In this document: in pieces, positions 25,107 through 34,561 of the stretch | How the letters are laid out: each line of letters opens with the position of its first letter | Numbering within the stretch: the stretch's first letter is position 1 | NCBI GenBank assembly: GCA_946497145.1 | Contig: CAMMJA010000001.1 | Coordinates: forward strand, 85,334 to 140,126 | Source: an uncultured Mycoplasmatota bacterium | GTDB taxonomy: Bacteria; Bacillota_I; Bacilli_A; RF39; UBA660 | Direction: 5' to 3' | Length of the DNA stretch: 54,793 bases | Translations under genes and position numbers: made by a program | Notes under the pieces: generated by a model | Told to the model about the DNA's origin: nothing | What the model saw: only the letters and a program-made list of their open reading frames with translations | Databases searched by the model: none

Positions 25107-25911
25107 AATCGCGTTGGATCTTGGCTTTATTCAAATTTACTGGTATTCTCTGTTCATCTTTTTAGGTATTTTAGCAGCCCTCTTAGTTTGCTACTTTGAA
25201 GTAAAGAAAAAAAAGATCGATCAAACATTCTTTTTCAACATGGTTTTCTATGGAATTATCGTTGCTTTTATTGGGGCAAGATTGTATTATGTCGGGTTTA
25301 ATCTAGATTATTATTTACAAAATCCTATTGAAATACTAGAAGTTTGGAATGGTGGTTTGGCCATTCATGGAGGTATTTTAGCAGCCGGCTTGTTTATTCT
25401 TCTATATTGTAAAAAACATAAACAAAAGACCTTAAAAATTATGGATATTTTGGTTGTGGGACTCATTTTAGGACAAGCAATTGGACGATGGGGAAACTTC
25501 TTTAATCAAGAGGCGTTTGGACAGATTACCACTGAAGCCGCTTTAATTGCAGCCAAAGTACCTCGTTTTATCATTGATCAAATGTATATCAATGGTGCTT
25601 ATCGTCAGCCAACTTTTCTTTACGAATCTATTTGGAACTTGTTTGGTTTTGTCGCCTTATTAATGATACGTAGATATAAATATTTGAAAAATGGCCAACT
25701 TACTGGTGTATATTTGATGTGGTATTCAACAGGAAGATGCATTATTGAGGGGTTCCGCAGTGATAGTTTAATGTTAGGACAGTTTAAAATTGCTCAAATT
25801 GTATCGATTGTTTTGTTTGTAGTTGGTTTGTTTTTATTTTTCTTTTGTAAAAGGGGATCAAGGTTTACGAATTTGTATCGGGAGGAAGAACAAAATGAAG
25901 TTAGATTTTGA
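25099..25911 (+). CDS. lgt: Prolipoprotein diacylglyceryl transferase
   Basis: Transfers diacylglycerol from phosphatidylglycerol to the lipobox Cys of prolipoproteins, in the cytoplasmic membrane. The 270-aa polytopic protein has the conserved GGLAIHGGI segment with its essential His and the signature GRWGNFFNQEAFG. The ATG overlaps the yvlD end; the end overlaps trxB by 17 bases. The lipoprotein at 11.4 kb would be a substrate. Confidence 0.96.
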   Translation: MSRIALDLGFIQIYWYSLFIFLGILAALLVCYFEVKKKKIDQTFFFNMVFYGIIVAFIGARLYYVGFNLDYYLQNPIEILEVWNGGLAIHGGILAAGLFILLYCKKHKQKTLKIMDILVVGLILGQAIGRWGNFFNQEAFGQITTEAALIAAKVPRFIIDQMYINGAYRQPTFLYESIWNLFGFVALLMIRRYKYLKNGQLTGVYLMWYSTGRCIIEGFRSDSLMLGQFKIAQIVSIVLFVVGLFLFFFCKRGSRFTNLYREEEQNEVRF

Positions 25912-26815
25912 TGTAGTGATTGTTGGTGCAGGTGTGGCTGGAATGACGGCAGCAATTTATTTGAAAAGAGCAAACATCAATTGTTGTATCGTAGAAAAAG
26001 ATGCACCGGGAGGTCAAATTAACAAGACCTCTACCATCGAAAATTATCCTGGTCTAATCGATATTACAGGGCCAGAATTGGCGTTTCAAATGTACGAACA
26101 ACTTCAAAATTTAAACGCTCCTTATCACTATGGGAACGTATTAGCAATTGAAGATCACAAAGATTATAAAATAGTAAAAACAGATCAAGAAGAACTCACT
26201 TGTAAAGGTGTGATATTGGCCATCGGTCGTGTTCCAAGAAAACTAGGTATTCCATTAGAAGAAGAACTTTCAGGAAAAGGAATTAGTTGGTGTGCCATCT
26301 GTGATGGACCGCTTTATAAAAACTTAAATGTTGCTGTTGTAGGTGGTGGTAACAGCAGTTTAGAAGAAGCGCTTTATCTTGCGCAACTATGTAAGAAAGT
26401 GACGATCATCCATCGAAAAGATACTTTTACCGCTCAACAATATCTCGTTCAGAAAGTTCAAAAAACCAAAAATATTAAAGTGTTGTTTCATACAGAAGTA
26501 GTAGAATTTAAACAAAAAGATCAAAAATTAGATGGTGTTGTATTGCTAAACAATCAAACTCATAAAAAAAGAACGATGAAAGTACAAGGATGCTTCCTCT
26601 ACATTGGATATATTCCAAATACGCAAAACTTTTCTTCTTTAGGAATTTTAAATGCCAATGGCTATATTCAAACAGATGACTCTGGAAGAACCAAAGTGCC
26701 CTTTATTTATGGCGCGGGAGATGTTGTAGAAAAAGAATTGTATCAAATTGTGACAGCGACCAGTTCAGGCGCTGAAGCAGCAACTAGTTTTATTAAAGAT
26801 TTTGAGCATCAATAA
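25895..26815 (+). CDS. trxB: Thioredoxin reductase (low molecular weight, FAD/NADPH)
   Basis: Reduces thioredoxin with NADPH. The 306 residues have the FAD-binding GAGVAGMTAA near the start, the redox-active CAIC in SWCAICDGPL near residue 135, an NADPH-binding GGGNSSLEEAL, and a final FAD motif GAGDVVEKELYQIV. The ATG at 25895 follows GGGAGGAAG; the track start at 25823 lies deep in lgt and is rejected. A terminator follows. Confidence 0.95.
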   Translation: MKLDFDVVIVGAGVAGMTAAIYLKRANINCCIVEKDAPGGQINKTSTIENYPGLIDITGPELAFQMYEQLQNLNAPYHYGNVLAIEDHKDYKIVKTDQEELTCKGVILAIGRVPRKLGIPLEEELSGKGISWCAICDGPLYKNLNVAVVGGGNSSLEEALYLAQLCKKVTIIHRKDTFTAQQYLVQKVQKTKNIKVLFHTEVVEFKQKDQKLDGVVLLNNQTHKKRTMKVQGCFLYIGYIPNTQNFSSLGILNANGYIQTDDSGRTKVPFIYGAGDVVEKELYQIVTATSSGAEAATSFIKDFEHQ

Positions 26816-26820
26816 AATAG

Positions 26821-26848
26821 AAAAGCACTTTTGTGAAGTGTTTTTTGT
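26821..26848 (+). terminator. Rho-independent terminator after trxB
   Basis: AAAAGCACTT pairs with AAGTGTTTTT around TTGTG, ending in a T run. It isolates the uvrA-trxB operon from the dockerin gene. Confidence 0.8.
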
Positions 26849-26903
26849 TTGCCAAAATCTGTATATAAAAGTTGACAATGCATGTTAAAGTTATTGGAAA
26901 ATC

Positions 26904-26933
26904 TTGACACGAGGAAGAGTTGAAATTTATAAT
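26904..26933 (+). promoter_or_regulatory. Promoter of the dockerin surface protein
   Basis: A perfect TTGACA, an 18-base spacer and a perfect TATAAT. It is the best consensus promoter in the window and gives a leader of about 85 bases. Confidence 0.75.
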
Positions 26934-27026
26934 AGTAAAGAATAGAATGTGGAAAATATGACAAAATAAATAACGTCTTTGGATTTATAAGCATGTTGCG
27001 TAATATTGCTAGAGTAGTAGTGGGAT

Positions 27027-28979
27027 ATGAATAAGAGGCAGAAGAAAAAGGAAACGTTTAAAGATTGGTTAAAACGTTTTGTAACGATAAAACACGCATA
27101 CTTGCTACTATTGGTTGTAATTAGTATTGGAATTTGTGGAGTGTACTTTAGTTATGCGCTTTTTAGTGCATCAGTTGAGAAAAAAGGGGCTTTAAACATT
27201 GTGACTGGCAATTTATATACTTATTTGACGAGCGATGCTTTAAATAGCAGTAATCGTATTACGGTTGCGGGATCTACCACCAAAACATTTGATCTTGTTT
27301 TAGAAAACATTAATAGTGTCGATGCAAAATTTAATTTGTATTACAAAGGAACAACTACTTTGCCAAGCACAGTAAAGGTGGGGTATTCTGGTATCAACGA
27401 TGCGCCACCATCAGCAAGTGGAACGACGATATCGAAATATGGTAGTAGTTCGAATAAGAAAACCGTAAGAGTTGTCATCGAAAATAAAAGTTATACTTCT
27501 TATACGATAGAATTTGGAAGTGCAGTAGGACTAAGTAATACTAGTATATCAGTACCAAGTGGCTATACGGCTTTAACACAGGTCGTAGATATTCCAAATG
27601 CTCCAGTGTTAGAAGAAGGTATGATTCCAGTTAGATGGAATGGGAGTTATTGGGTAAAGACAACCTTAACAGATAAAGCATATTATGATTATTCTGATCA
27701 ACAATGGGCGAATGCGGTCATCATGCAGCCATGTGCTAAACGAGGAGATGCTGATCAAGATGGTGTAGTTACGATTGATGATGTCAATTTGGTATTCGCT
27801 TGGGCAGTGGGAGCAGAAACAAAGCCATCAAACGCAGTAAGTTTAGCTGATGTGAACGATGATGGATCGATCAATTCCTTTGATGCTTCGTTGATTCAAA
27901 AAATTGCAAATGGGCAGGTAACTGTATTAGATGGAGAAGAAATCAGTACGAGAGCATGTAAGTATAAGACTCCAGGTGAATATGCTGAAGCGGCTAATAG
28001 TACTATTATCTATATGGAAGATATTCAATCTATGTGGGTATGGATTCCAAGATATGAATACCAATACACGAATTTAGGAACGAGTTATGCAGGAGGAACG
28101 AAGGCACAACCAGGAGAAATAAAAGTGAACTTTTTAGAGGATACGAGAACAAAGGTGACAAGTTCATCTTATAAAGTACATCCTGCCTTTAATTTTGGAG
28201 GAGAAGAACTAGAAGGAATTTGGGTAGGAAAGTTTGAAACTGGCTATCGTCAAGATGGTTGGGACACTAGTTGGACAAAAACCGGAGCCGAAAAAAACAC
28301 GACAGATGAAGATAGAGTAGTGATTAAGCCCAATGTATATAGTTGGAGAAATAATACTTTATCACATATGCATACAGTAGCATTAGCAAACGATTCTCAT
28401 CTTATGAAAAATAGCGAATGGGGAGCGGTGGCATATTTAACACAAAGTCGTTATGGAAAATATGGGAATAGTTCTTATTCGGGCGCAAATAAAGAGGTAT
28501 ATAAGAATTCAAACAATACGTATAAAACAGGATGTTCTGGCGGATCACCTACTGCAACAAGTTCCACAACATGTTATACTTATAGTTCTTCAACGAGTGG
28601 AACAGGGGCAAGTAGTACTGGAACTGTTTATGGCGTTTATGACATGAACGGCGGAACTAGAGAATATACGATGGGAAATTATAATGGGACAATTGGAAGT
28701 TCTGGATTTTCGTCTTTGCCGAATAGTAAGTATTATGATAGATATACTTCAACTACGGTGTCAAGCGCATGTAGTGGAGGTGTTTGTTATGGGCATGCTT
28801 TAAGTGAAACATCTGGTTGGTATAACGACGGAACAGATACGCTTTCTTCTAGTTATCCATGGTATACAAGAGGTGGATACAATGCTGATAGTACTAGTAC
28901 AAGTGGAATATTTCGTATGTACACACGGAATGGGAGTGCTAACGTATCAAATGGTTTTCGCTTTGTTCGAGGAACATAA
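27027..28979 (+). CDS. Membrane-anchored surface protein with dockerin and FGE-like C-terminal domain
   Basis: A 650-aa exported protein. A basic N-terminus (MNKRQKKKETFKDWLKR) precedes one hydrophobic segment (about 27-47) and a YALFSASVEK stretch like the start of TasA/camelysin-type proteins. A beta-rich Ser/Thr region follows. Residues about 238-297 form a type I dockerin: GDADQDGVVTIDD and ADVNDDGSINSFD are two calcium loops. From about 330 (MWVWIPRYEYQY) to the end is an FGE/C-type-lectin-like domain (GVYDMNGGTREYTMGNY, closing FRFVRGT), common in gut Firmicutes surface proteins. Catalytic cysteines of true formylglycine enzymes are not evident, so a binding role is more likely. It has its own promoter and terminator. 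Confidence 0.75.
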   Translation: MNKRQKKKETFKDWLKRFVTIKHAYLLLLVVISIGICGVYFSYALFSASVEKKGALNIVTGNLYTYLTSDALNSSNRITVAGSTTKTFDLVLENINSVDAKFNLYYKGTTTLPSTVKVGYSGINDAPPSASGTTISKYGSSSNKKTVRVVIENKSYTSYTIEFGSAVGLSNTSISVPSGYTALTQVVDIPNAPVLEEGMIPVRWNGSYWVKTTLTDKAYYDYSDQQWANAVIMQPCAKRGDADQDGVVTIDDVNLVFAWAVGAETKPSNAVSLADVNDDGSINSFDASLIQKIANGQVTVLDGEEISTRACKYKTPGEYAEAANSTIIYMEDIQSMWVWIPRYEYQYTNLGTSYAGGTKAQPGEIKVNFLEDTRTKVTSSSYKVHPAFNFGGEELEGIWVGKFETGYRQDGWDTSWTKTGAEKNTTDEDRVVIKPNVYSWRNNTLSHMHTVALANDSHLMKNSEWGAVAYLTQSRYGKYGNSSYSGANKEVYKNSNNTYKTGCSGGSPTATSSTTCYTYSSSTSGTGASSTGTVYGVYDMNGGTREYTMGNYNGTIGSSGFSSLPNSKYYDRYTSTTVSSACSGGVCYGHALSETSGWYNDGTDTLSSSYPWYTRGGYNADSTSTSGIFRMYTRNGSANVSNGFRFVRGT

Positions 28980-29003
28980 GATAACTTTTGTTATCTTTTT
29001 TCT
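28979..29003 (+). terminator. Rho-independent terminator after the dockerin gene
   Basis: AGATAAC and GTTATCT form a 7-bp stem around TTTT, followed by a T run. Confidence 0.85.
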
Positions 29004-29041
29004 TTGAATTTATAGTATAATAACAGTAAGGAGTGATAGTA

Positions 29042-29998
29042 GTGTACAAGAAAGTTGTGGTCCTAGGAGGAGGAACTGGAATTTCTTATTTGTTAAAGGG
29101 CTTAAAAGATTTTCCTTTAAATATTACGGCTGTGATTACAGTGGCAGACAATGGTAAGTCTACTGGTATCTTAAGAAAGGAATTTAATATTCCGGCAGTG
29201 GGGGATATTAGAAAGGTGATTAGTAATTTATCAAGCATCGATCCATCTATCAAATCGATGATGGAATATCGTTTTAATACATCAAGTGATTTAAATGGTC
29301 ATGCGTTAGGAAACTTAATTTTGACGGCCATGTTAGATATTACAGGTAGTTTGAAAGATTCGATTGCGGCACTTAGCAAATTGCTCGATGTGAAACATAC
29401 TGTTTTACCGATTTCAGAAGATTGTGCTTTGACATTGATGGGTGAAACGATAGAAGGCGATATCATCGAAGGTGAGTCACAAATTACTGCCAGTCATAAA
29501 AAATTTAAAAGGGTGTTCTACAAAGAGGAACCAGAAGTTGTTCCAGAAGTATTAAAGGCATTAGAGGATGCCGATTTGATTATTTTTAGTATGGGTAGTT
29601 TGTATACGAGTATTTTACCCCATTTAATTTGTAAAAAAATTATCGATACGATTGATCATAGCAAAGCCAAACTCATGTATTTATGCAACGCTATGACACA
29701 ACCAGGAGAAACCGATCACTTTGGCGTGAGTGACCACGTTAAGTTGTTGAACGAATATTTGGGAAAGAAAAAAGTTGACGTAGTAGTTGCCAGCAACACG
29801 AAAATCGATGAGACAATTGCTAGAAAATATGAATCAGAAGAACAAAAAGACCCTGTTTTTATCGATCGAAAAGAACTTTCTAATATGAATTTAGAACTAT
29901 TAGAAGATGACCTTCTTACTTTAGCGGAAGATGGAACGTTAAAACACAATGGACTTAAGTTAAGTAGTATCATTTTCTCTTATCTAATGAGGGATTGA
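29042..29998 (+). CDS. yvcK: YvcK/GlmR-type regulator (CofD-like fold)
   Basis: A 318-aa cytosolic UDP-sugar-binding protein of the YvcK (GlmR) family, which balances carbon flow to peptidoglycan and gluconeogenic growth. The N-terminus VVVLGGGTGISYLLKGLKD and the middle NGHALGNLILTAM are family signatures, and TQPGETDHF is conserved. The GTG at 29042 is chosen because AAGGAG ends 8 bases upstream. It is followed after one base by whiA, as in Bacillus. rapZ, normally just before yvcK, is missing. Confidence 0.93.
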   Translation: MYKKVVVLGGGTGISYLLKGLKDFPLNITAVITVADNGKSTGILRKEFNIPAVGDIRKVISNLSSIDPSIKSMMEYRFNTSSDLNGHALGNLILTAMLDITGSLKDSIAALSKLLDVKHTVLPISEDCALTLMGETIEGDIIEGESQITASHKKFKRVFYKEEPEVVPEVLKALEDADLIIFSMGSLYTSILPHLICKKIIDTIDHSKAKLMYLCNAMTQPGETDHFGVSDHVKLLNEYLGKKKVDVVVASNTKIDETIARKYESEEQKDPVFIDRKELSNMNLELLEDDLLTLAEDGTLKHNGLKLSSIIFSYLMRD

Positions 29999-29999
29999 T

Positions 30000-30950
30000 A
30001 TGTCGTTTACTACACAAATAAAAAATGAAATTTCTCAAATAGAAGTGAGCGAATCAGAAAAAATCGCCGAATTATCCGCTTTTGTAAAAAATAACGCGAC
30101 GATCGAAGATGAAAAAATTATTTTGACGACAGAAAACAACAATATTGCCAAGCGTATTGGTACATTTTTACAGGAATGTTTTGATGTGTCCATCAAAGTC
30201 GATACGATCAAACAAGTAACGCTCCATAAAAATGAATTGTATTTGTTGACGGTTACGGATAAAATTGATTTTTTGTTACAATCTCTTTCAATTTATGACG
30301 AAGCAAACCATAAAAGGGAAGTACCAGAAGAATACATTGTTGGTGCCAACGAAGAAATTAGGGCATATTTGCGTGGGTGCTTTCTATGCCAAGGAAGTAT
30401 CAACGATCCTAAGACATCTCGCTACCACATGGAACTTTTGATTTCAGAACCAAAAGAAGCAGTATTTGTACAGAAACTTTTAAATTTATTTGATTTAAAT
30501 GCCAAGTTGTTAAGCCGAGACAAGGGCTACATGATCTATTTAAAAGAAGCCGAGAAAATCAGTGATTTCTTAAAATTGATGAAGGCCTATAAAGCCGTCA
30601 TGTACTTTGAAGATGTCAGAGTGTATCGCGATCAAAAAAATAGAACCAATCGTCTTAATAATTGTGAACAGGCCAATACAGATAAAATTGTTCAAACAGC
30701 CAACGAACAAATTAAATATATTCGCATTTTACAAGAAAATGTGGGAATTGATCTTTTGGATGAGAAAACACAAGAAGCACTAGAATATCGTTTAAAATAT
30801 CCGGAAGCATCTCTTCAGGAGTTAAGCGAAATTATTTCCTTGGAAACAGGAAACAAAATCACCAAATCGGGACTCAATCATCGTTTTCGCAAAATAAAAG
30901 AACTTGCTATGAAGTTTGTCAAGAACAAAGAGATAAGTAAAAATGAATAA
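30000..30950 (+). CDS. whiA: DNA-binding protein WhiA
   Basis: A 316-aa protein with a LAGLIDADG-endonuclease-like N-terminal part (RGCFLCQGSINDP) and a C-terminal helix-turn-helix (SLQELSEII... KSGLNHRFRKI). In Streptomyces it drives sporulation genes; in Bacillus it affects division and chromosome segregation. It begins one base after the yvcK stop. A long bidirectional terminator separates it from convergent clpP. Confidence 0.95.
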   Translation: MSFTTQIKNEISQIEVSESEKIAELSAFVKNNATIEDEKIILTTENNNIAKRIGTFLQECFDVSIKVDTIKQVTLHKNELYLLTVTDKIDFLLQSLSIYDEANHKREVPEEYIVGANEEIRAYLRGCFLCQGSINDPKTSRYHMELLISEPKEAVFVQKLLNLFDLNAKLLSRDKGYMIYLKEAEKISDFLKLMKAYKAVMYFEDVRVYRDQKNRTNRLNNCEQANTDKIVQTANEQIKYIRILQENVGIDLLDEKTQEALEYRLKYPEASLQELSEIISLETGNKITKSGLNHRFRKIKELAMKFVKNKEISKNE

Positions 30951-31052
30951 AACAATCAATCCGATGATTACATTGTAATTGCCTTATACTTTTTCATAAA
31001 GAAAGAATACAATTGGTTATTGGATAAATGTCAATCTGTTAACATTTGATAT

Positions 31053-31097
31053 AAAAATAGTATGAAATGTGTCAAATACGCATTTCATACTATTTTT
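31053..31097. terminator. Bidirectional terminator between whiA and clpP
   Basis: A perfect 17-bp stem (AAAAATAGTATGAAATG with its complement) closed by an 11-base loop, with T runs on both strands. It is the longest simple hairpin in the window and overlaps the clpP stop. Confidence 0.9.
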
Positions 31098-31677
31098 ATT
31101 GCTTTTTCTCGATGATGGCATCGATAATTCCATATTCTAATGCTTCCTTTGCATCCAAAAAGTGATCTCTTTCAGTATCAAACTCGATGGTTTTGAGTTC
31201 TTGATTCGTGTTCTTGGCTAAAATATGGTTGAGTTTATCTTTTAATTTCAATATACGTTCAGCAGCAATTTTAATTTCTGTTGCTTGCCCTTGTGCTCCT
31301 CCCAATGGCTGGTGGATCATGACCTCGGCATTAGGAAGGCAAAAACGTTTTCCTTTCTCACCACAGGAAAGCAAGAAAGCACCCATCGATGCCGCCATTC
31401 CGACGCAAATCGTCGAAACAGAACTTTTGACAAAGTTCATCGTATCATAAATTGCCATACCTGATGTGATAGAGCCGCCTGGAGAATTAATGTAGATACT
31501 AATATCATCATGATTGATAGAATCTAAATAAAGTAGTTGAGCAACGACGACATTCGCCAGTTGATCGTTGATTTCGCCACTTAATAAAATGATACGATCT
31601 TTTAATAATCTTGAAAAAATATCATAACTACGTTCGCCATTGCTTTCTTTTTCGATAATTACGGGTACCAAATTCAT
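31096..31677 (-). CDS. clpP: ATP-dependent Clp protease proteolytic subunit
   Basis: Serine protease that forms a double heptamer and degrades proteins fed by Clp ATPases. The 193 residues carry the catalytic Ser in [11 protein letters not shown], His in MIHQPLGG, and Asp in [12 protein letters not shown]. The ATG at 31677 follows AGGTGA and is preferred to the GTG at 31686. No clear CtsR operator was seen upstream. Confidence 0.96.
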   Translation of the reverse strand: MNLVPVIIEKESNGERSYDIFSRLLKDRIILLSGEINDQLANVVVAQLLYLDSINHDDISIYINSPGGSITSGMAIYDTMNFVKSSVSTICVGMAASMGAFLLSCGEKGKRFCLPNAEVMIHQPLGGAQGQATEIKIAAERILKLKDKLNHILAKNTNQELKTIEFDTERDHFLDAKEALEYGIIDAIIEKKQ

Positions 31678-31744
31678 TTTTATCACCTATCACTATATTA
31701 AGAAAAAAAACACCGTTTTATACATATAATATTTCGTCAAAATA

Positions 31745-31753
31745 TGATACAAT
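31745..31753 (+). promoter_or_regulatory. Extended -10 promoter candidate of the kinase gene
   Basis: TGA followed by TACAAT about 30 bases before the ATG at 31785; no good -35. Confidence 0.4.
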
Positions 31754-31784
31754 AAATTTGTATACAATAAAGATAGGTGATAAA

Positions 31785-33440
31785 ATGATTGATACAATAA
31801 AAATAATCGTCATGAACGAAGAAAGAGAAATACCGAAAGGTATGAGTTTACTAGAATTAAGTCGCGAATACCAAGATCGCTTTCAATATCCCATTATCAT
31901 TGCCAAAGTGAACGATAGTTATCAAGAACTAAGAGAGAAAATTATCAAGCCGGTAGACATTACTTTTTTTGATCTAACTTCTAGAATGGGTAACCGTATT
32001 TACGTTAATGGATTAATATTTTTAAATCTTTATGCGGTGAAAAAACTTTGGGGAAATGAAGCCAACATTGTCGTGCAGCATTCGATCGACAAAGGAATTT
32101 ATATCGAGACGAACTTTGCCTTAACAGAGCAAAAAGTAAAACAACTTGAACAAAAAATGCATGAACTTGTAAAACAAGATTTGGAAATTGCTAGAGTGAA
32201 TGTTTCAAGAAGAGATGCTATCGATTACTTTAAGAAAGTAAAAGATGAAGCCAAAGAAGGAATCATGAAGTATAATACCAATACTTACATTACGTTATAT
32301 CGTCTAGGAAATTGGTACAATTATTTTTATAATTATATGCCAGTAGATACGACGGGTCTTGACTATTTTGCTTTGACATACTTAAATCAAAACGGTTATG
32401 TTTTGCGATTTCCTACCGTGTACTTAAACAAACAAATCAAAGAATATGAGCATCATGAAAACATGTTTGAAGTGTTTAAAGAGTGTCGTGAATGGGCCAA
32501 GGTAATGAACATTCAAAATGTTGTAGAGCTCAATAACGTCGTAGCAAAAGGAAGGATTGGAGATTTAATTCGAATCGATGAAACGCTACAGAGCAATCGA
32601 CTTTTACAAGTAGCCAAAGAAATTTTCCAAAAGAAAGATCAATTGAAGTTGATTTTGATTGCCGGACCTTCTTCTTCTGGAAAAACGACAACGACCAATA
32701 AACTTTGTATGTACTTAAAAAGTTTTGGTTTGAACCCCAAAATGTTATCGATGGATGATTATTTTGTGGAGCGAGATGATACGCCACTGGACGAAGAAGG
32801 AAATTATGATTATGAAAGTTTAAGGGCTTTAGATTTAGATTTGTTTAATCAACAGATTGAAAAGTTGCTAAAACAAGAAGAAGTGATGATTCCTACGTAT
32901 AATTTTATTTTAGGAACCAAACAATATAAAAGAAAGATGCAATTAGGAAAAGATGACATTTTGTTGATCGAAGGAATTCATGGACTAAATCCGACCATTT
33001 TACCAAATGTTCCAAGAGAGAAAAAATTTAAAATCTATATTTCTGCTTTGACAGAGTTGAATTTGGACGATCACAATCGTATTCCAACAACTGATAATCG
33101 TTTGTTGAGAAGAATGATTCGCGACAATCGAACGCGTGGTTATGATGTTACAAAGACACTTGAGAATTGGCCAATGGTTCGAAAAGGAGAAGAACAATAC
33201 ATCTTCCCATATCAAGATGAAGCAGATGTTACGTTTAATTCGGCTTTAATTTATGAATTAGGAGTTTTAAAAACGTATGTAGAACCACTTTTGTATTCCG
33301 TAGATCAAAATTCAGAATACTACGAAGAAGCCAAACGTTTAATTAATTTTTTAAGAATGTTTTTACCAATTCCATCAGAGGCGATTCCACAAGATTCCAT
33401 TTTAAGAGAATTTATTGGCGGAAGTTGCTTTCATGATTAG
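31785..33440 (+). CDS. TGS-domain nucleoside (uridine-type) kinase fusion
   Basis: A 551-aa fusion. The N-terminus (residues 1-65) resembles a TGS domain, and the region to about 230 resembles the threonyl/alanyl-tRNA synthetase editing module. The C-terminal 270 residues are a P-loop uridine/phosphoribulokinase-type kinase with Walker A AGPSSSGKTTTTNKL and MLSMDDYFV. Such fusions are known in Firmicutes and Thermotoga, usually called nucleoside kinase. The ATG at 31785 follows AGGTGAT. A role joining translation status and nucleotide salvage would be speculation. Confidence 0.85.
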   Translation: MIDTIKIIVMNEEREIPKGMSLLELSREYQDRFQYPIIIAKVNDSYQELREKIIKPVDITFFDLTSRMGNRIYVNGLIFLNLYAVKKLWGNEANIVVQHSIDKGIYIETNFALTEQKVKQLEQKMHELVKQDLEIARVNVSRRDAIDYFKKVKDEAKEGIMKYNTNTYITLYRLGNWYNYFYNYMPVDTTGLDYFALTYLNQNGYVLRFPTVYLNKQIKEYEHHENMFEVFKECREWAKVMNIQNVVELNNVVAKGRIGDLIRIDETLQSNRLLQVAKEIFQKKDQLKLILIAGPSSSGKTTTTNKLCMYLKSFGLNPKMLSMDDYFVERDDTPLDEEGNYDYESLRALDLDLFNQQIEKLLKQEEVMIPTYNFILGTKQYKRKMQLGKDDILLIEGIHGLNPTILPNVPREKKFKIYISALTELNLDDHNRIPTTDNRLLRRMIRDNRTRGYDVTKTLENWPMVRKGEEQYIFPYQDEADVTFNSALIYELGVLKTYVEPLLYSVDQNSEYYEEAKRLINFLRMFLPIPSEAIPQDSILREFIGGSCFHD

Positions 33441-33474
33441 GTTTTGATAAAATGAGAAAGAAAGGATTGATAAG

Positions 33475-34479
33475 ATGATAAAAGTAGCCATTAATGGATT
33501 TGGAAGAATAGGACGATTGGTATTTCGTTTGATGGAAGAACAAGAAGATTTTGAAGTTGTTGCCATCAATGATTTGACTGATGCTGAGCAACTTGCATAT
33601 TTGTTGAAGTACGATACCAATCATCGTAACTATCGCATCGATGAAATTTCAGTAAAAAATAATAATATTTGTATTGGAGAAAGAGAAGTTAAAATTTTTG
33701 CAGAAAAAGATCCTGTCAATTTACCATGGAAAGAGTTAGGAATCGATGTGGTAATGGAATGTACAGGAGCGTTTACGAGCAAAGAAAAGGCGATGGCTCA
33801 TGTTGAAGCAGGTGCCAAAAAAGTAATCATTTCAGCCCCTGCCAAAGGAGATTTAAAAACGATCGTCTACAACGTTAACGAGAAAACGTTAACTGGAGAA
33901 GAACAGATTATCTCAGCAGCAAGTTGTACGACCAATTGTTTAGCGCCAGTATTGGATGTGATCGATCGAGAATTTGGAATTATCAAAGGATACATGACGA
34001 CAGTTCATGCTTATACCAACGATCAAGCAACTTTGGATGTTCCACATAAAAAAGGAATCTATGCTCGTCGTGGTAGAGCAGCAGCAGCCAATATCATTCC
34101 AGCATCAACTGGAGCAGCAAGTGCCATTGGTAAAGTGCTTCCTAACTTAGAAGGACGATTAGAGGGTTCCGCGATGCGCGTACCAGTGCCAACGGGATCA
34201 GTAATTGATTTAGTTTTAGAATTGAAACGCAATGTGACCAAAGAAGAAGTGAACCAAGTACTAGAAGAACACAGTAATGAAACCTTACAATTTACAATGG
34301 ATCCAGTAGTATCCAGCGATATTATTGGCAGAAGTTGTGGCGCTTTAGTCGATGGACTATTGACGACTGTCTTGGAAGTAGAGGGAAAACAACTAGTAAA
34401 AGTAGTAGCGTGGTACGATAATGAAATGGGATATTCCAATCAAATGGTTCGTACGGCCAAGTATTTAATGGAACAATAA
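33475..34479 (+). CDS. gapA: Glyceraldehyde-3-phosphate dehydrogenase, type I
   Basis: Glycolytic enzyme making 1,3-bisphosphoglycerate with NAD. The 334-aa protein starts with the Rossmann motif INGFGRIGRLVFR and has the catalytic Cys in SAASCTTNCLAP with the helper His in MTTVHAYTNDQ. The DLT segment after the second strand is typical of NAD preference. It starts a cluster with pgk, tpiA and gpmI. cggR, the usual repressor gene ahead of gapA, is not here. Confidence 0.97.
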   Translation: MIKVAINGFGRIGRLVFRLMEEQEDFEVVAINDLTDAEQLAYLLKYDTNHRNYRIDEISVKNNNICIGEREVKIFAEKDPVNLPWKELGIDVVMECTGAFTSKEKAMAHVEAGAKKVIISAPAKGDLKTIVYNVNEKTLTGEEQIISAASCTTNCLAPVLDVIDREFGIIKGYMTTVHAYTNDQATLDVPHKKGIYARRGRAAAANIIPASTGAASAIGKVLPNLEGRLEGSAMRVPVPTGSVIDLVLELKRNVTKEEVNQVLEEHSNETLQFTMDPVVSSDIIGRSCGALVDGLLTTVLEVEGKQLVKVVAWYDNEMGYSNQMVRTAKYLMEQ

Positions 34480-34501
34480 AGAAGAGAAACTCTTCTTTTT
34501 T
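34478..34501 (+). terminator. Rho-independent terminator after gapA
   Basis: AAAGAAGAG and CTCTTCTTT form a 9-bp stem around AAA, followed by T. Confidence 0.88.
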
Positions 34502-34561
34502 TGTTGAAAAAGAACACGATCTGTGTTGAAGTAAACACTACCAAAAGAAAGGAAGAATAGT

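Noticed and set aside
26809-26994. Minus-strand ORF of 61 aa between trxB and the dockerin gene
   Set aside because: No ribosome site; it covers a terminator and a consensus promoter of the plus strand.
28453-28647. Small plus-strand ORF inside the dockerin surface gene
   Set aside because: Out-of-frame shadow in a repetitive Ser/Thr-coding stretch.
27027-28979. Target protein of a diversity-generating retroelement, because of the C-type-lectin/FGE-like end
   Set aside because: No reverse transcriptase, template repeat or accessory gene is present in the window.
31690-31760. CtsR operator before clpP
   Set aside because: GTCAAAATATGA resembles half of the site, but the direct repeat expected of CtsR is missing.
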